Assembly (NCBI GenBank): GCA_029864565.1
Contig: JAOTTD010000006.1
Coordinates: forward strand, 1-64,000
Origin: Thermoplasmata archaeon
GTDB taxonomy: Archaea; Thermoplasmatota; Thermoplasmata; UBA10834
Direction: 5' to 3'
DNA length: 64,000 bases
How positions within the stretch are numbered: position 1 is the stretch's first letter; each line of letters opens with the position of its first letter. Position numbers and translations under genes: made by a program. The notes under the pieces were generated by a model, which had not been told where the DNA came from, ran no database searches, and worked only from the letters and a program-made list of their open reading frames with translations. Below are positions 28,601 through 37,758 of the stretch, piece after piece.

Positions 28601-30052
28601 ATGATGCTGAGGGAGGAGTTCAGAAGCCACGCTGCCTACTCGGGCAAGGAGCGTTTCCTGACCTTCCCCGTGTTCGTCTTCTTTCTCTCCACAATCGTAG
28701 GGCTGACACTCGAAAGGATATCTGAGACCGTCACCCTCGAGGAGCTGGCCACGTTCGCCCACTTGTCGGCGTTCATCTATGGGCTAAGCGTCGGAGCGTT
28801 CGGGCTGATGGGACGCCAGTACTTGGAGAGGCGATATGGGAGAAACAACTATCTCGTGACCCTGCCGTACTTGCTGCCGTTCTCGTTCCGGTCTGCCTTC
28901 TTGGGGATATTCCTGAGGGATGCGCTTTTCTATGTAGTCCTCCTTCTTGTCCCCGCCACTATCGGGCTCGTGGTGGTCATCCCGGTCATGGGCTTCTCGC
29001 TCGTCAGCATACTCCTGTTCTTCGTCGCTGTCCTGGCCACTTTCATGATGGGCTTGTCGTTGAGCTTCTTCGCGTCGGTGCTGTACATCCGAAGTTCTCT
29101 GCTGTTCCTCGGCCTCACCGGAGCTGTCGCCGGGGCATTCCTAATGCATCTCATCACGGGCGTGCCCTCTCTCGCCACTCTCATACCGCCGCTCGAGTTC
29201 CAGATGAACGTGAGGCCTTTCGGCGGGGATGCGTCCGCAGCGTTAGCGAGCATCGCGTTGGCAATAGCCGCGATCGTCGCGATGACATGCGCCGCCTGCG
29301 CCGCGGTCTCCGTTCACATAGAGACATCGAGCCAGATGCACCCAGTTAGGCTCCCTTCATACATCGCCCGCGTCCCAATCATAAAGGGACTGAGCCTTGT
29401 GCTCGTGTCAAAAGAGCTGGTCGACCTGCGCAGGAGTGGTACTGTGGCGAAGATGTTCTTCTCATTGGTGCTTCCGTTGCTATTTCTGTCGTTTGCAGCC
29501 TGGTTCATCAACAACGGCCTGGCGATCCCGGTCGGGTTCAACACCGTGTTCTATGCGGCGATGGTGGGATTCGTCGGCATACTGATGTACTCCTGGCTGA
29601 ACAACATCGACCTCTCCGAGTACTACTCGTTGATACCGGTCACGGTCCCACAACTAATCAGGGTGAGGGTCATCATCTTCCTGATGCTCACGCTGGGAAT
29701 CTCCGCGTTCTTCGTGGTCGGCATCTCAATCATAAACGGCGACACCGATCTGCTTTGGCTTGCTCTAATCGTCATGTTCGTGACGTCGTTATACATGGCG
29801 GCGCTGACCGCCTATCTCACAGGGCTCAAGACGAACACCTTTCTGTTCGACACCAGCGTACTAGCCAAGTTCAGCGTCATGTCGTTCCTGCCGGATGTCT
29901 GCCTGACGATCCTATCCTTCAGCCTTCTGTCTGATTGGCTCGCTGCATTGGTCGGAATCCTGATAGTGCTCTTCGTGATGCTGCTCACAACAATGATACT
30001 CTACCGAGGGATTGAGACTAAGTGGTCAGGGTTCAGTTTCGCGGCCGCTTGA
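28601..30052 (+). CDS. ABC-2 type transporter permease
   Basis: 483-aa polytopic membrane ORF immediately following the ATPase. Confidence 0.75.
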   Translation: MMLREEFRSHAAYSGKERFLTFPVFVFFLSTIVGLTLERISETVTLEELATFAHLSAFIYGLSVGAFGLMGRQYLERRYGRNNYLVTLPYLLPFSFRSAFLGIFLRDALFYVVLLLVPATIGLVVVIPVMGFSLVSILLFFVAVLATFMMGLSLSFFASVLYIRSSLLFLGLTGAVAGAFLMHLITGVPSLATLIPPLEFQMNVRPFGGDASAALASIALAIAAIVAMTCAACAAVSVHIETSSQMHPVRLPSYIARVPIIKGLSLVLVSKELVDLRRSGTVAKMFFSLVLPLLFLSFAAWFINNGLAIPVGFNTVFYAAMVGFVGILMYSWLNNIDLSEYYSLIPVTVPQLIRVRVIIFLMLTLGISAFFVVGISIINGDTDLLWLALIVMFVTSLYMAALTAYLTGLKTNTFLFDTSVLAKFSVMSFLPDVCLTILSFSLLSDWLAALVGILIVLFVMLLTTMILYRGIETKWSGFSFAAA

Positions 30053-30092
30053 CGCGAGCGCGCGAGGTCATCGGATGTGACGTATTGAGGAG

Positions 30093-30677
30093 GTGCAGGA
30101 CACGGACCGGGGCATCGTGCTGAGAAGAATGGCGCACTCACTCATAGCGCTGGCGCCTCTGTACTATCTACTCCCGGTGGAGATGCCAGTCTCCCCCATC
30201 AGGAGGTGGCATCTCCTGATAGCGTTTTTCATCATCATCATGATCTTAGAGGCGGTGCGACTGCGGAGAGGCATCACATTCCTCGGCCTCCGCCCACACG
30301 AAGCCCACTCGATAGCCTCATTTGTCTGGGCCGCGGCGGGGATTACCTTCGCGCTTTGGCTCATGCCGATGGACATCGCCGTGCCCGTCCTAATCGGAAT
30401 GGGCCTCGTGGATCCGCTCGTGGGCGAGTTGAGGCGAACAGGCGCACGTCCGGCGGCCTCGATATCGGCGCCGCTGCTGGTGTATGCCTTGATATGTGTC
30501 GCAACGCTGCTTATGATGACGGAAAAAGACCTCGTTACGATTCTGGCAGTATCCTGTTTCGGCGCGTTCCTCGCAGTCGGAGCAGAGCGGCTCGATTTGC
30601 CCGTGATTGACGACGATTTCCTCATGATCGTCGTGCCCGGCAGTCTCATGAGCTTCATGTGGCTCTATGCACTGTAG
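30093..30677 (+). CDS. Dolichol kinase/CTP-transferase-like membrane protein (tentative)
   Basis: 194-aa polytopic ORF: LRRMAHSLIALAPLYYLLP...EAVRLRRGITFLGLRPHEAHSIASFVWAAAG...GMGLVDPLVGELRR. Confidence 0.5.
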   Translation: MQDTDRGIVLRRMAHSLIALAPLYYLLPVEMPVSPIRRWHLLIAFFIIIMILEAVRLRRGITFLGLRPHEAHSIASFVWAAAGITFALWLMPMDIAVPVLIGMGLVDPLVGELRRTGARPAASISAPLLVYALICVATLLMMTEKDLVTILAVSCFGAFLAVGAERLDLPVIDDDFLMIVVPGSLMSFMWLYAL

Positions 30678-30696
30678 AGCACATCATCCGTGCGGT

Positions 30697-30996
30697 TTAC
30701 TGGTCGAGCAATTCGAGTTTGCCGTACTTCCCGGTGCTCACCTGGAGCTGGTTCTTGAAAGACGACACCCACCCGTTGGTGATCTTGATCTTCGCGTTGA
30801 CTTCGACTCTGTCTATGTCTTCGTTCCATAGGGTGAGGTTCACATTCTCGCCTTCCTCGTCCTGTCCAAGTGCGTCGCAGACCCTTCCGGAAGCGCCGCT
30901 CCATTTGGATTGGAATTCTCTCGGCTCGCTTTTCTCCACGATCGTCAGAACGATCTCCTCGATTTTCGACCGGTCCTTGAGGTCCTTGGCCAACAT
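30697..30996 (-). CDS. OB-fold single-stranded nucleic-acid-binding protein (RPA/aSSB-like)
   Basis: MLAKDLKDRSKIEEIVLTIVEKSEPREFQ...VCDALGQDEEGENVNLTLWNEDIDRVEVNAKIKITNGWVSSFKNQLQVSTGKYGKLEL. Confidence 0.8.
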   Translation of the reverse strand: MLAKDLKDRSKIEEIVLTIVEKSEPREFQSKWSGASGRVCDALGQDEEGENVNLTLWNEDIDRVEVNAKIKITNGWVSSFKNQLQVSTGKYGKLELLDQ

Positions 30997-31181
30997 AGTT
31001 ATCGCCTGTGGTCGCCCCCAAGGAACTCCTCTTACTAAAAAGCCTTTCCCTCTCGCGGACGCCCGCGCGCAGTGTCGAAGAGCGACTCCAAACCCTGATT
31101 TTCGTACCGAGCCAGACCTTCGCACGATGATGATTTCCCCCCAATTAGTCTTATATTCTCACACTCAGATAGGGGCCGTCT

Positions 31182-31679
31182 ATGACCAGGATTAAGGTTA
31201 TCACTGAGCCGGCTGAACTCGTTCCAATGTTTCGGGCGGTGGACACTAAAGTCAAACGTGAGGTCCTTAAACTGGTCACACTCGAGTGGCACACGGTGCG
31301 AGACATCGAGAAGCAATTCGGGTCCGAGGGAAAGGAGGCACTCTTGTTTTTCGAGAAGATGAAGTTGGTCGAAACGCGATGGCAGACATCCGTTGATCAA
31401 CAACCTGAGAAGGCGTATCACACGTATTACACATCCTTTCACATCAACGCCTCATGGCCTGTTTATGAGATCAGCGATGTCCTCGCAGCCGCCGTAATGC
31501 CTGAGAAGGACTTCTTGAAGGTGGAGAAGCAGACCTACGACCTCGTTGGCACATCTGGCAAGTTCGCCGGTGACGTGGCAGAGGTCCTCGGTGTGACGTT
31601 CACAATGTTGAAGAGCCTGGTCAAGAGGAGCACCAGGCTCGACTACCGTGGCCACAGAATCGAGCGCGTCAAGGATTGA
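31182..31679 (+). CDS. ArsR-like HTH transcriptional regulator
   Basis: 165 aa; DTKVKREVLKLVTLEWHTVRDIEKQFGSEGKEALLFFEKMKLVET; TATA upstream (TCTTATATTC). Confidence 0.7.
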   Translation: MTRIKVITEPAELVPMFRAVDTKVKREVLKLVTLEWHTVRDIEKQFGSEGKEALLFFEKMKLVETRWQTSVDQQPEKAYHTYYTSFHINASWPVYEISDVLAAAVMPEKDFLKVEKQTYDLVGTSGKFAGDVAEVLGVTFTMLKSLVKRSTRLDYRGHRIERVKD

Positions 31680-31686
31680 GTGATGT

Positions 31687-32241
31687 GTGGGTGAGTTCCT
31701 TTTGATAGTCGTTCTGAGGCTCGGCCATCGCCCGTCGAGAGACAAACGGGTCACAACGCATGTGGCGCTTACCGCACGCGCCTTCGGCGCCCAAGAGGTC
31801 TGGGTGTCGACAAAGGACGCTGCCTTGGAGAAGACGGTCGAGTCGATAGTGACGCGGTTCGGAGGGGAATTCGCGATCAAGACCGGCATGAAGTGGCGGG
31901 AGGCCATCCGATCCTGGAAAGGGAAGGTCGTTCACCTGACGATGTATGGTGAACGCCTAGACGACGTGTTGCCGTCAATCGCGAAGGAGGACCTGCTCAT
32001 CGTCGTGGGGGCTGAGAAGGTTCCGCGGGAGGTCTATGAGCTCGCTGACGTAAACGTCTCAGTTGGGAACCAGCCGCATTCAGAGATTGCCGCCCTGGCC
32101 GTATTGATGGACCGAATTGCTGACGATGATACACTTTACATGAATCTGGATGGTCGATTGACCGTGTTGCCGAACCCCAGGGGGAAGACCGTAATTGACA
32201 ACACCAAAGAGAAAGGGCAAGGCCGTGCCCGACCACGATGA
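31687..32241 (+). CDS. tRNA (cytidine(56)-2'-O)-methyltransferase (aTrm56)
   Basis: VVLRLGHRPSRDKRVTTHVALTARAFGAQEV...VHLTMYGERLDD...LLIVVGAEKVPREVYELADVNVSVGNQPHSEIAALAV. Confidence 0.92.
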   Translation: MGEFLLIVVLRLGHRPSRDKRVTTHVALTARAFGAQEVWVSTKDAALEKTVESIVTRFGGEFAIKTGMKWREAIRSWKGKVVHLTMYGERLDDVLPSIAKEDLLIVVGAEKVPREVYELADVNVSVGNQPHSEIAALAVLMDRIADDDTLYMNLDGRLTVLPNPRGKTVIDNTKEKGQGRARPR

Positions 32242-32737
32242 ATGCATCCGCATCCTTAGAGAATGCGGGTGTGACGAGGGCGTGATAGCGCATTGCGAAG
32301 CTGTCTGCCAGGCGGCTTTGAGCATCGGCCGCCGTTGCGGGGCAAGGCTGCCTCTCGTGGAGGCGGGTTCGCTCCTGCATGATTTGGGCAGATGCAGAAC
32401 GCATTCGATTCGTCACGCGGTCGAGGGAGCGGCCATCGCCAGGGAGCTCGGCCTCCCTGATGAGATAGCTCTCATCATCGAACGGCACGTAGGTGCTGGC
32501 ATCGCAGAGGCAGAAGCTGTTGCCCTTGGCCTGCCAACGAGGAATTACCTCCCTGAGACGTTGGAAGAGAAAGTCGTCGCCCACGCTGATAACCTCGTGG
32601 ACAACATAAACAGGGTCAGTGTCAATAAAGCGGTGGCTGATTTCGCCAGACAGGGGCTGAACGAAGCGGCCAAGAGGACCATCAACTTGCACGACGAGCT
32701 CTCAAGAATTGCCGGCGTCGATCTGGATGCACTGTGA
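32195..32737 (+). CDS. HDIG/HD-domain hydrolase
   Basis: CEAVCQAALSIGRR, AGSLLHDLGRCRTHSIRHAVEGA, IIERHVGAGI, VAHADNLVD; start may be GTG 32225. Confidence 0.85.
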   Translation: MTTPKRKGKAVPDHDECIRILRECGCDEGVIAHCEAVCQAALSIGRRCGARLPLVEAGSLLHDLGRCRTHSIRHAVEGAAIARELGLPDEIALIIERHVGAGIAEAEAVALGLPTRNYLPETLEEKVVAHADNLVDNINRVSVNKAVADFARQGLNEAAKRTINLHDELSRIAGVDLDAL

Positions 32738-32748
32738 TAGTATACTCA

Positions 32749-33276
32749 TCACTTTTCGTAGGAATCAGTCGGGCGGAATCGCTTGAATTCCCCTCTCTTG
32801 TGAGCCTGAGCAAGTGCAATGTATTCCTCCGCATTTGTCTTCGCGGCATCGGCAAGAGACGGATCGCCTTGCCTGATGACTTTGGCAGGAACCCCGACCA
32901 CGAGGCTGCCTTCAGGGACGACCATACCTTCCTTGACGAGCGCGTTAGCACCGATTATTGAACCGTTGCCTATTTGGGCGCCGTCCAGAACGGATGCGTT
33001 CATGCCAACAATCACGTAATCACCTATCCAGGCTGCGTGGACGATTGCACCGTGCCCAAGCGTAACGAACTTGCCGATGACCGTGGGTTTGCCCGGATTG
33101 CCGTGAATCTGGCAGTGCTCCTGGATGCTTGTCCCCTCACCGATCCTGACCTCAGACAGATCGGCCCTTATCACGGCGAACGGCCAAACGCTGCTATCCC
33201 GCTCGACGACGACGTCGCCGACCACTATCGCCTCAGGGGCAACGTAGCAGCTGGGATCCACTGATGGTTCGGTCAC
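32749..33276 (-). CDS. Gamma-carbonic anhydrase-like (left-handed beta-helix) protein
   Basis: VVERDSSVWPFAVIRADLSEVRIGEGTSIQEHCQIHG, VTLGHGAIVHAAWIGDYVIVGMNASVLDGAQIG. Confidence 0.9.
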   Translation of the reverse strand: MTEPSVDPSCYVAPEAIVVGDVVVERDSSVWPFAVIRADLSEVRIGEGTSIQEHCQIHGNPGKPTVIGKFVTLGHGAIVHAAWIGDYVIVGMNASVLDGAQIGNGSIIGANALVKEGMVVPEGSLVVGVPAKVIRQGDPSLADAAKTNAEEYIALAQAHKRGEFKRFRPTDSYEK

Positions 33277-33312
33277 AAAGCGCAGGAGCGAGAGACCGGG
33301 TAAAAACCTTTG

Positions 33313-33600
33313 CTACTCATCTGCTGGCTTCTGGGCCTTCTTCGGCTTGGCGCCCTTCTTCAAAGCCACTCTCTTCGGGAAGTACTTGAGGATGATCACA
33401 TCCCCTATAGCTCCGATCCATCTGTACGGGACGTTGACAGATTTCGATCCTTCGACCAGCATCGGATTCGTGTTGCTGATGAACAATCCCTGGACCTTAT
33501 TGTCGTCGACTTCGACGACCAAGTTCGATACATTCCCCAAGAATATCGCTTGGTTAGTGTAAACCTGCATACCTATCATTTCAGAAGCTTCTTCGAGCAT
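33313..33600 (-). CDS. PRC-barrel domain protein
   Basis: EMIGMQVYTNQAIFLGNVSNLVVEVDDNKVQGLFISNTNP...VNVPYRWIGAIGDVIIL. Confidence 0.8.
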   Translation of the reverse strand: MLEEASEMIGMQVYTNQAIFLGNVSNLVVEVDDNKVQGLFISNTNPMLVEGSKSVNVPYRWIGAIGDVIILKYFPKRVALKKGAKPKKAQKPADE

Positions 33601-33784
33601 CCGGCATCCCTGCCGACCGTATCGCAATCAAATCTTTAAATAATTTGTCTTGTCCAGTATTTCGCTCGAGCGCACGTGCATGGGCGTGACAACCCCCGTC
33701 GGGGTTCGTCGTTATACTTAAGTATCGAGAGCGCAATCGATAATGCGGAAATAATGCACAATCGTGCAGAAACGGCGATGAGAA

Positions 33785-34195
33785 ATGCCAGACGAGATTG
33801 AGGAGATAAGGCAGAAGAAGCTCGACAAGATGATAGCCGGCAGCAGCTCTGGCGCCCCATCAAATGAATTCCCTGACGCCCCCGTCAAGGTGACGGACTC
33901 TGATTTCGAGAAGTTCATAGGCCGATACGAGAACGTTGTGGTGGATTGTTGGGCACCTTGGTGTGCTCCATGCCGCGTGTTGTCCACGACGATTGACACT
34001 ATGGCGAAGGAACACAAGGGCAAGATCGTGTTCGGCAAGTTGAACACAGACGAGAACTTTGAGACTGCAAGCAAGTTCGGTATCATGAGCATCCCCACAC
34101 TACTGTATTTCCGGAAAGGCGATCTGGTAAGCAAAACGATCGGCGCCCTTCCGCGCGACGCAATCGAGGAGCATATCCAATCCTTGAAATCATGA
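33785..34195 (+). CDS. Thioredoxin with N-terminal charged extension
   Basis: VVDCWAPWCAPCRVLSTTIDTMAKEHKGKIVFGKLNTDEN...SIPTLLYFRKGD. Confidence 0.93.
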   Translation: MPDEIEEIRQKKLDKMIAGSSSGAPSNEFPDAPVKVTDSDFEKFIGRYENVVVDCWAPWCAPCRVLSTTIDTMAKEHKGKIVFGKLNTDENFETASKFGIMSIPTLLYFRKGDLVSKTIGALPRDAIEEHIQSLKS

Positions 34196-34366
34196 TGAAG
34201 TGAGACTTCCCTCTCACCGCCCACTTTTCGTCTTTCCTTCCTCTTGCGGCTCGCTGCACTTCGCATATTCCTGCGAAATGCAACCTATAAATCGCCAGAC
34301 ATCTCTCCACGCGCAATGCCTATGGATTTCGAGACAGCACTCGATTAGGTCAGGAGAGCTCTTACT

Positions 34367-35107
34367 ATGTGCAGAATGGTCGGCGTGGTGTTCAAGGGCG
34401 CGTTTCCAATGCGTTCACTCATGGACCTGAGGCATTTCGCAGAGATTGGCAAAGTGCCAGACCAAGGGATCGAATTGGACGGTCACAGGGACGGATGGGG
34501 GATGGTATCTTTTAGCAACGGCTCACCGTACTACCTTGGAAGGAGCCCTCGCCCGATCCACATGGACCCGTCGTTCGATTCCGCGTTGACCGGCATAGCC
34601 GGATTGGAACGTCCTAATGTGTTGATTTGCCATGCCAGACGAGGGTCGGAGGGCGAGGTGAACCTCCAAAACACCCATCCATTCATCAGCTCCGGGGTAA
34701 CCTTTGCGCACAACGGCGGGGTCAAGGAGTTCCATCCTCGAACGTCGTATATTCCGAGAGGAACCACCGATAGCGAGAGGCTTTTCGCCCTCTTCATTGA
34801 CAGATATGAGCGGCTGGGCGATGTCGGAACCGCGATCGAGTCGATTCTCGAGGACGACGTTCGCAAGCACGAGTTCACAGGCCTGATCTTCCTGGTCTCC
34901 GATGGCAGGCATCTGTATGGCTACAGGGAACATGGCAAAGGTCGCGACAGCAGCTACTACAACTTGAAGTATCTCGTCGGCGACGATAACGTGGTGGTTT
35001 ATCAGGAATCCTGCTCTGATGACGATGGCAGAGCCATCCAAGTGGACAACGGCTCTCTGATCAAGGTTGGTATGGACTTAGAAGTCGATACTAAGAAGCT
35101 GAACTAG
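34367..35107 (+). CDS. Class II glutamine amidotransferase-like protein
   Basis: MCRMVGVVFKG (Cys2), DGWGMVSF, ICHARRGSEGEVNLQNTHPF, TFAHNGGVKEF, TDSERLFALF. Confidence 0.9.
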   Translation: MCRMVGVVFKGAFPMRSLMDLRHFAEIGKVPDQGIELDGHRDGWGMVSFSNGSPYYLGRSPRPIHMDPSFDSALTGIAGLERPNVLICHARRGSEGEVNLQNTHPFISSGVTFAHNGGVKEFHPRTSYIPRGTTDSERLFALFIDRYERLGDVGTAIESILEDDVRKHEFTGLIFLVSDGRHLYGYREHGKGRDSSYYNLKYLVGDDNVVVYQESCSDDDGRAIQVDNGSLIKVGMDLEVDTKKLN

Positions 35108-35625
35108 ATCCCCGACTTCCGCGCTGCCAGCCTGATGGCCTCCGTAACACTATCCCTTGGCATGATCGTGGCTATTGGAATGTCGACCACTCGCTCGATG
35201 GTGGCGCTCACGATGGGCGCGCAGACGATTGCCTTCGCGCCGTCTCTCTCTGCACGAACCGATGCTACAATCGCATCCTCCAGCGTCGTCGCGGGATACT
35301 CGATAGTCAGGATCTCCTTTCCTTCTATCGTAATCGACCGCTCCACAACTTCCGCCAACACATGTCTGGCTGCTATGACAGCAATGAAATCGCCTGGTTC
35401 GCTCCTTTCGATTCCTCCTACGGCTCTAAGAATCCTCCTAAGTACATCCAGGCTTGGCGAACGTTCTCCCCCGATCATCTTGTAGAGGGTGCTAGGGGAT
35501 ATTCCGGAACTCTCCGCGAACTCCTTTATGGTCATGCCCAGGTCTGACAACACCAGTCTCAGAGTCTTGCTGAACGCTTCGTCGGATTGGGCGGCAGCCC
35601 GCAGCAATTTTCCGCTATTGTCCAT
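35104..35625 (-). CDS. XRE-type HTH regulator with C-terminal ligand/sensor-like domain, divergent from the ABC transporter
   Basis: LSDLGMTIKEFAESSGISPSTLYKMIGGERSPSLDVLRRIL; C-terminal GAKAIVCAPIVSATIERVVDIPIATIMPRDSVTEAI. Confidence 0.8.
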   Translation of the reverse strand: MDNSGKLLRAAAQSDEAFSKTLRLVLSDLGMTIKEFAESSGISPSTLYKMIGGERSPSLDVLRRILRAVGGIERSEPGDFIAVIAARHVLAEVVERSITIEGKEILTIEYPATTLEDAIVASVRAERDGAKAIVCAPIVSATIERVVDIPIATIMPRDSVTEAIRLAARKSGI

Positions 35626-35666
35626 TCAATTGCCCTCAATAGGCAAATGAAGGGGCCAATATTTAT

Positions 35667-35686
35667 ACAATTGTGCAATCGATTGC
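35667..35686. promoter_or_regulatory. Adjacent perfect palindromes ACAATTGT and GCAATCGATTGC in the divergent regulator/ABC-transporter promoter region
   Basis: Read directly: ...ATTTATACAATTGTGCAATCGATTGCGCG...; abuts TATA-like AATATTTATA. Confidence 0.55.
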
Positions 35687-35746
35687 GCGTTTATGTGGTA
35701 AGACTTATTATACGCTTCAGACTAACCGATTGATAGGGCTGAGACG

Positions 35747-36874
35747 ATGGAGAGGATGACTGTCATAGTCGCAATAGCGATGGCCGTTGCACTCGTGGTC
35801 GGCGTTTTTGCCGTCTATGTTGTGCTCGATTCGAATGATGGGGACGGGGCCACCAATGTGGTCTATTACACAGTGGTGCCACCGGCGAGCATGAAGGGAG
35901 CACTCGCGGCCGGCCAGATCGACGGTTACATTGCCTGGGAACCGTTTGTCTCGGATTCCGTCGTCGGCGGAGTGGGCAAGGTTCTGGAGTGGTCAGAAGA
36001 GATAGCCCCGAACCACCCGTGCTGCGTCGTGGCGGTGCACAACCCGTTCGTGTCTGATCAGGAAGGGCAGGAGCTGGCAGCGCGCTTCATGAGGGCACAC
36101 ATGGACGCGACGGATTGGATCAACGCGGCAATGGCGGACAAGGAAAGCGCTGAGTACGACCTGTTGAAGAACATCTCAGTCGAATTCACGATGAGGAACG
36201 AATCGGTTGTCGAGGAAGCGCTACAGCATATGCAGTTCAGATACGTCATGGACGACCAATTTTCAACCGCCCTCGAGAACTTCACCGGGATGTACATGGA
36301 TATAGGTGTCGTTGATGAGGAGAAGATTGCCGGTGGTGGTTACGAGAACGTAACGGATTTCATCGACCACTACGTGAATGAGAGCTACCTTGGGCTGGCC
36401 ACTTCCGTGGAGCCGAGCGACACGATATTGAACCCGGATTCTGCGATACGGCTTGGCTTCCTGCTGGGAGACATTCACCAATTGGCTCAGGCAGTGGCCA
36501 GCAGCACCGATGTTTTGGTCAACGGCAAGAGCATGTTCGAGGATTACGGCCTGAATGTCGAGAACGCGATCGGAGCCCCGTTCGCTAACGGTGGAGCCGT
36601 CATGGACGCATTCGCCGGAGGCTATGTCGATATCGGCTACCTCGGGAGCCCACCCGCAATCCTCAAGCACCTGAACGCCGAGATTGATACCACCATCGTC
36701 GCCCAAGCCAACAGCGAGGGGAGCGCGATCGTGGTGGAGGCCGGCTCTGGGATCACGAGCCTCGAAGGCCTCGCTGGGAAGACAGTTGCCACTCCTGGCG
36801 AGAGCTCGATACAATTCCTGCTCCTGAAGATGGCTCTTCAGTGGGAGGGCATGGAGCTGAAGATCAAGACCTGA
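35747..36874 (+). CDS. NitT/TauT-type ABC transporter substrate-binding protein with circularly permuted half-domains
   Basis: N-terminal TM anchor, then VVPPASMKGALAAGQIDGYIAWEPF...NHPCCVVAVHN (normally the second half), then AIRLGFLLGDIHQLAQ...GGYVDIGYLGSPPAILKHLN...LAGKTVATPGESSIQFLLLKMAL (normally the first half). Confidence 0.8.
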   Translation: MERMTVIVAIAMAVALVVGVFAVYVVLDSNDGDGATNVVYYTVVPPASMKGALAAGQIDGYIAWEPFVSDSVVGGVGKVLEWSEEIAPNHPCCVVAVHNPFVSDQEGQELAARFMRAHMDATDWINAAMADKESAEYDLLKNISVEFTMRNESVVEEALQHMQFRYVMDDQFSTALENFTGMYMDIGVVDEEKIAGGGYENVTDFIDHYVNESYLGLATSVEPSDTILNPDSAIRLGFLLGDIHQLAQAVASSTDVLVNGKSMFEDYGLNVENAIGAPFANGGAVMDAFAGGYVDIGYLGSPPAILKHLNAEIDTTIVAQANSEGSAIVVEAGSGITSLEGLAGKTVATPGESSIQFLLLKMALQWEGMELKIKT

Positions 36875-36928
36875 CCTTCTCTCCAAACATCTAATCCTGT
36901 TCCGCGCCATCCAGGTTGAGGAGAATGC

Positions 36929-37750
36929 ATGAAGTCGATTGTTCGATTGGCCAGGGGAGTCATGAGCCGCAACTGGAGGCGTGTGCTCCTTGGCGGTCTC
37001 TCGATTGCGGTGTTCATCGGCGCGTGGCAGGCGTACTCCTGGTACCTGAATGCGAACGATTACGGATACGCTGCCTACATCCCCTATCCCGGAGAGGTCG
37101 CTGAAGCCTTCCTCGATTCGTTCGTGACAACAGACGCAACGGGCCTACTGATGATGGACCACATCTTCGCAAGCCTCAAGAGGATATTCCTGGGATTCAC
37201 GCTCGCATTCGTCATCGCTCTTCCGGCTGGGTTGTTGATGGGCAGCTATCAGACCTCCGAAGGTCTCGGGATGCCTATCGTCGAGATATTCAGGCCCATA
37301 CCCCCGCTCGCTTGGATACCGATATTCCTCGTGGTTCTTGGCCACCTTTGGGGGCCAGTAGCTATTGTCTTTTTCGGGATATTCTTCCCCATACTGTTCA
37401 ACGTTATGCTCGGCGTCAAGAGGGTGGATCCGATCCTTATCGACGCGGCCAAGACGCTGGGCGCAGGAAGACAGCACATCTTCTTCAAGGTGGTCCTGCC
37501 TTTCACCACACCCTACCTGATGACGGGAATCAAGGTCGGCCTCGGCATCGGGTGGATGTGTATCGTGGCCGCGGAAATGGTCGGCCAGTATGGCGGTGGC
37601 GTGGGCTATTACATCTGGGCCATGAACGAGTTCTCCCTTTACGATTACGTCTTCGCGGGCATAGCGGTGATCGCCATACTGGGTATACTGACCACCGGCG
37701 TCGCCGGTCAAATCGAGAGGAGGTTGTACATTTGGATGGGGATGAAGTAA
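36929..37750 (+). CDS. NitT/TauT/SsuC-type ABC transporter permease
   Basis: [66 protein letters not shown]. Confidence 0.93.
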   Translation: MKSIVRLARGVMSRNWRRVLLGGLSIAVFIGAWQAYSWYLNANDYGYAAYIPYPGEVAEAFLDSFVTTDATGLLMMDHIFASLKRIFLGFTLAFVIALPAGLLMGSYQTSEGLGMPIVEIFRPIPPLAWIPIFLVVLGHLWGPVAIVFFGIFFPILFNVMLGVKRVDPILIDAAKTLGAGRQHIFFKVVLPFTTPYLMTGIKVGLGIGWMCIVAAEMVGQYGGGVGYYIWAMNEFSLYDYVFAGIAVIAILGILTTGVAGQIERRLYIWMGMK

Positions 37751-37758
37751 ACATTCGA

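Noticed and set aside
34367-35107. Class II glutamine amidotransferase as part of a novel cluster with the neighbouring regulator
   Set aside because: Convergent with the regulator and no linked synthetase partner; treated as an ordinary stand-alone gene.
37312-37758. N-terminal ~149 aa of the 410-aa ORF containing the ABC ATPase
   Set aside because: Overlaps the permease in another frame; true ATPase start is around 37759 (or TTG 37732).
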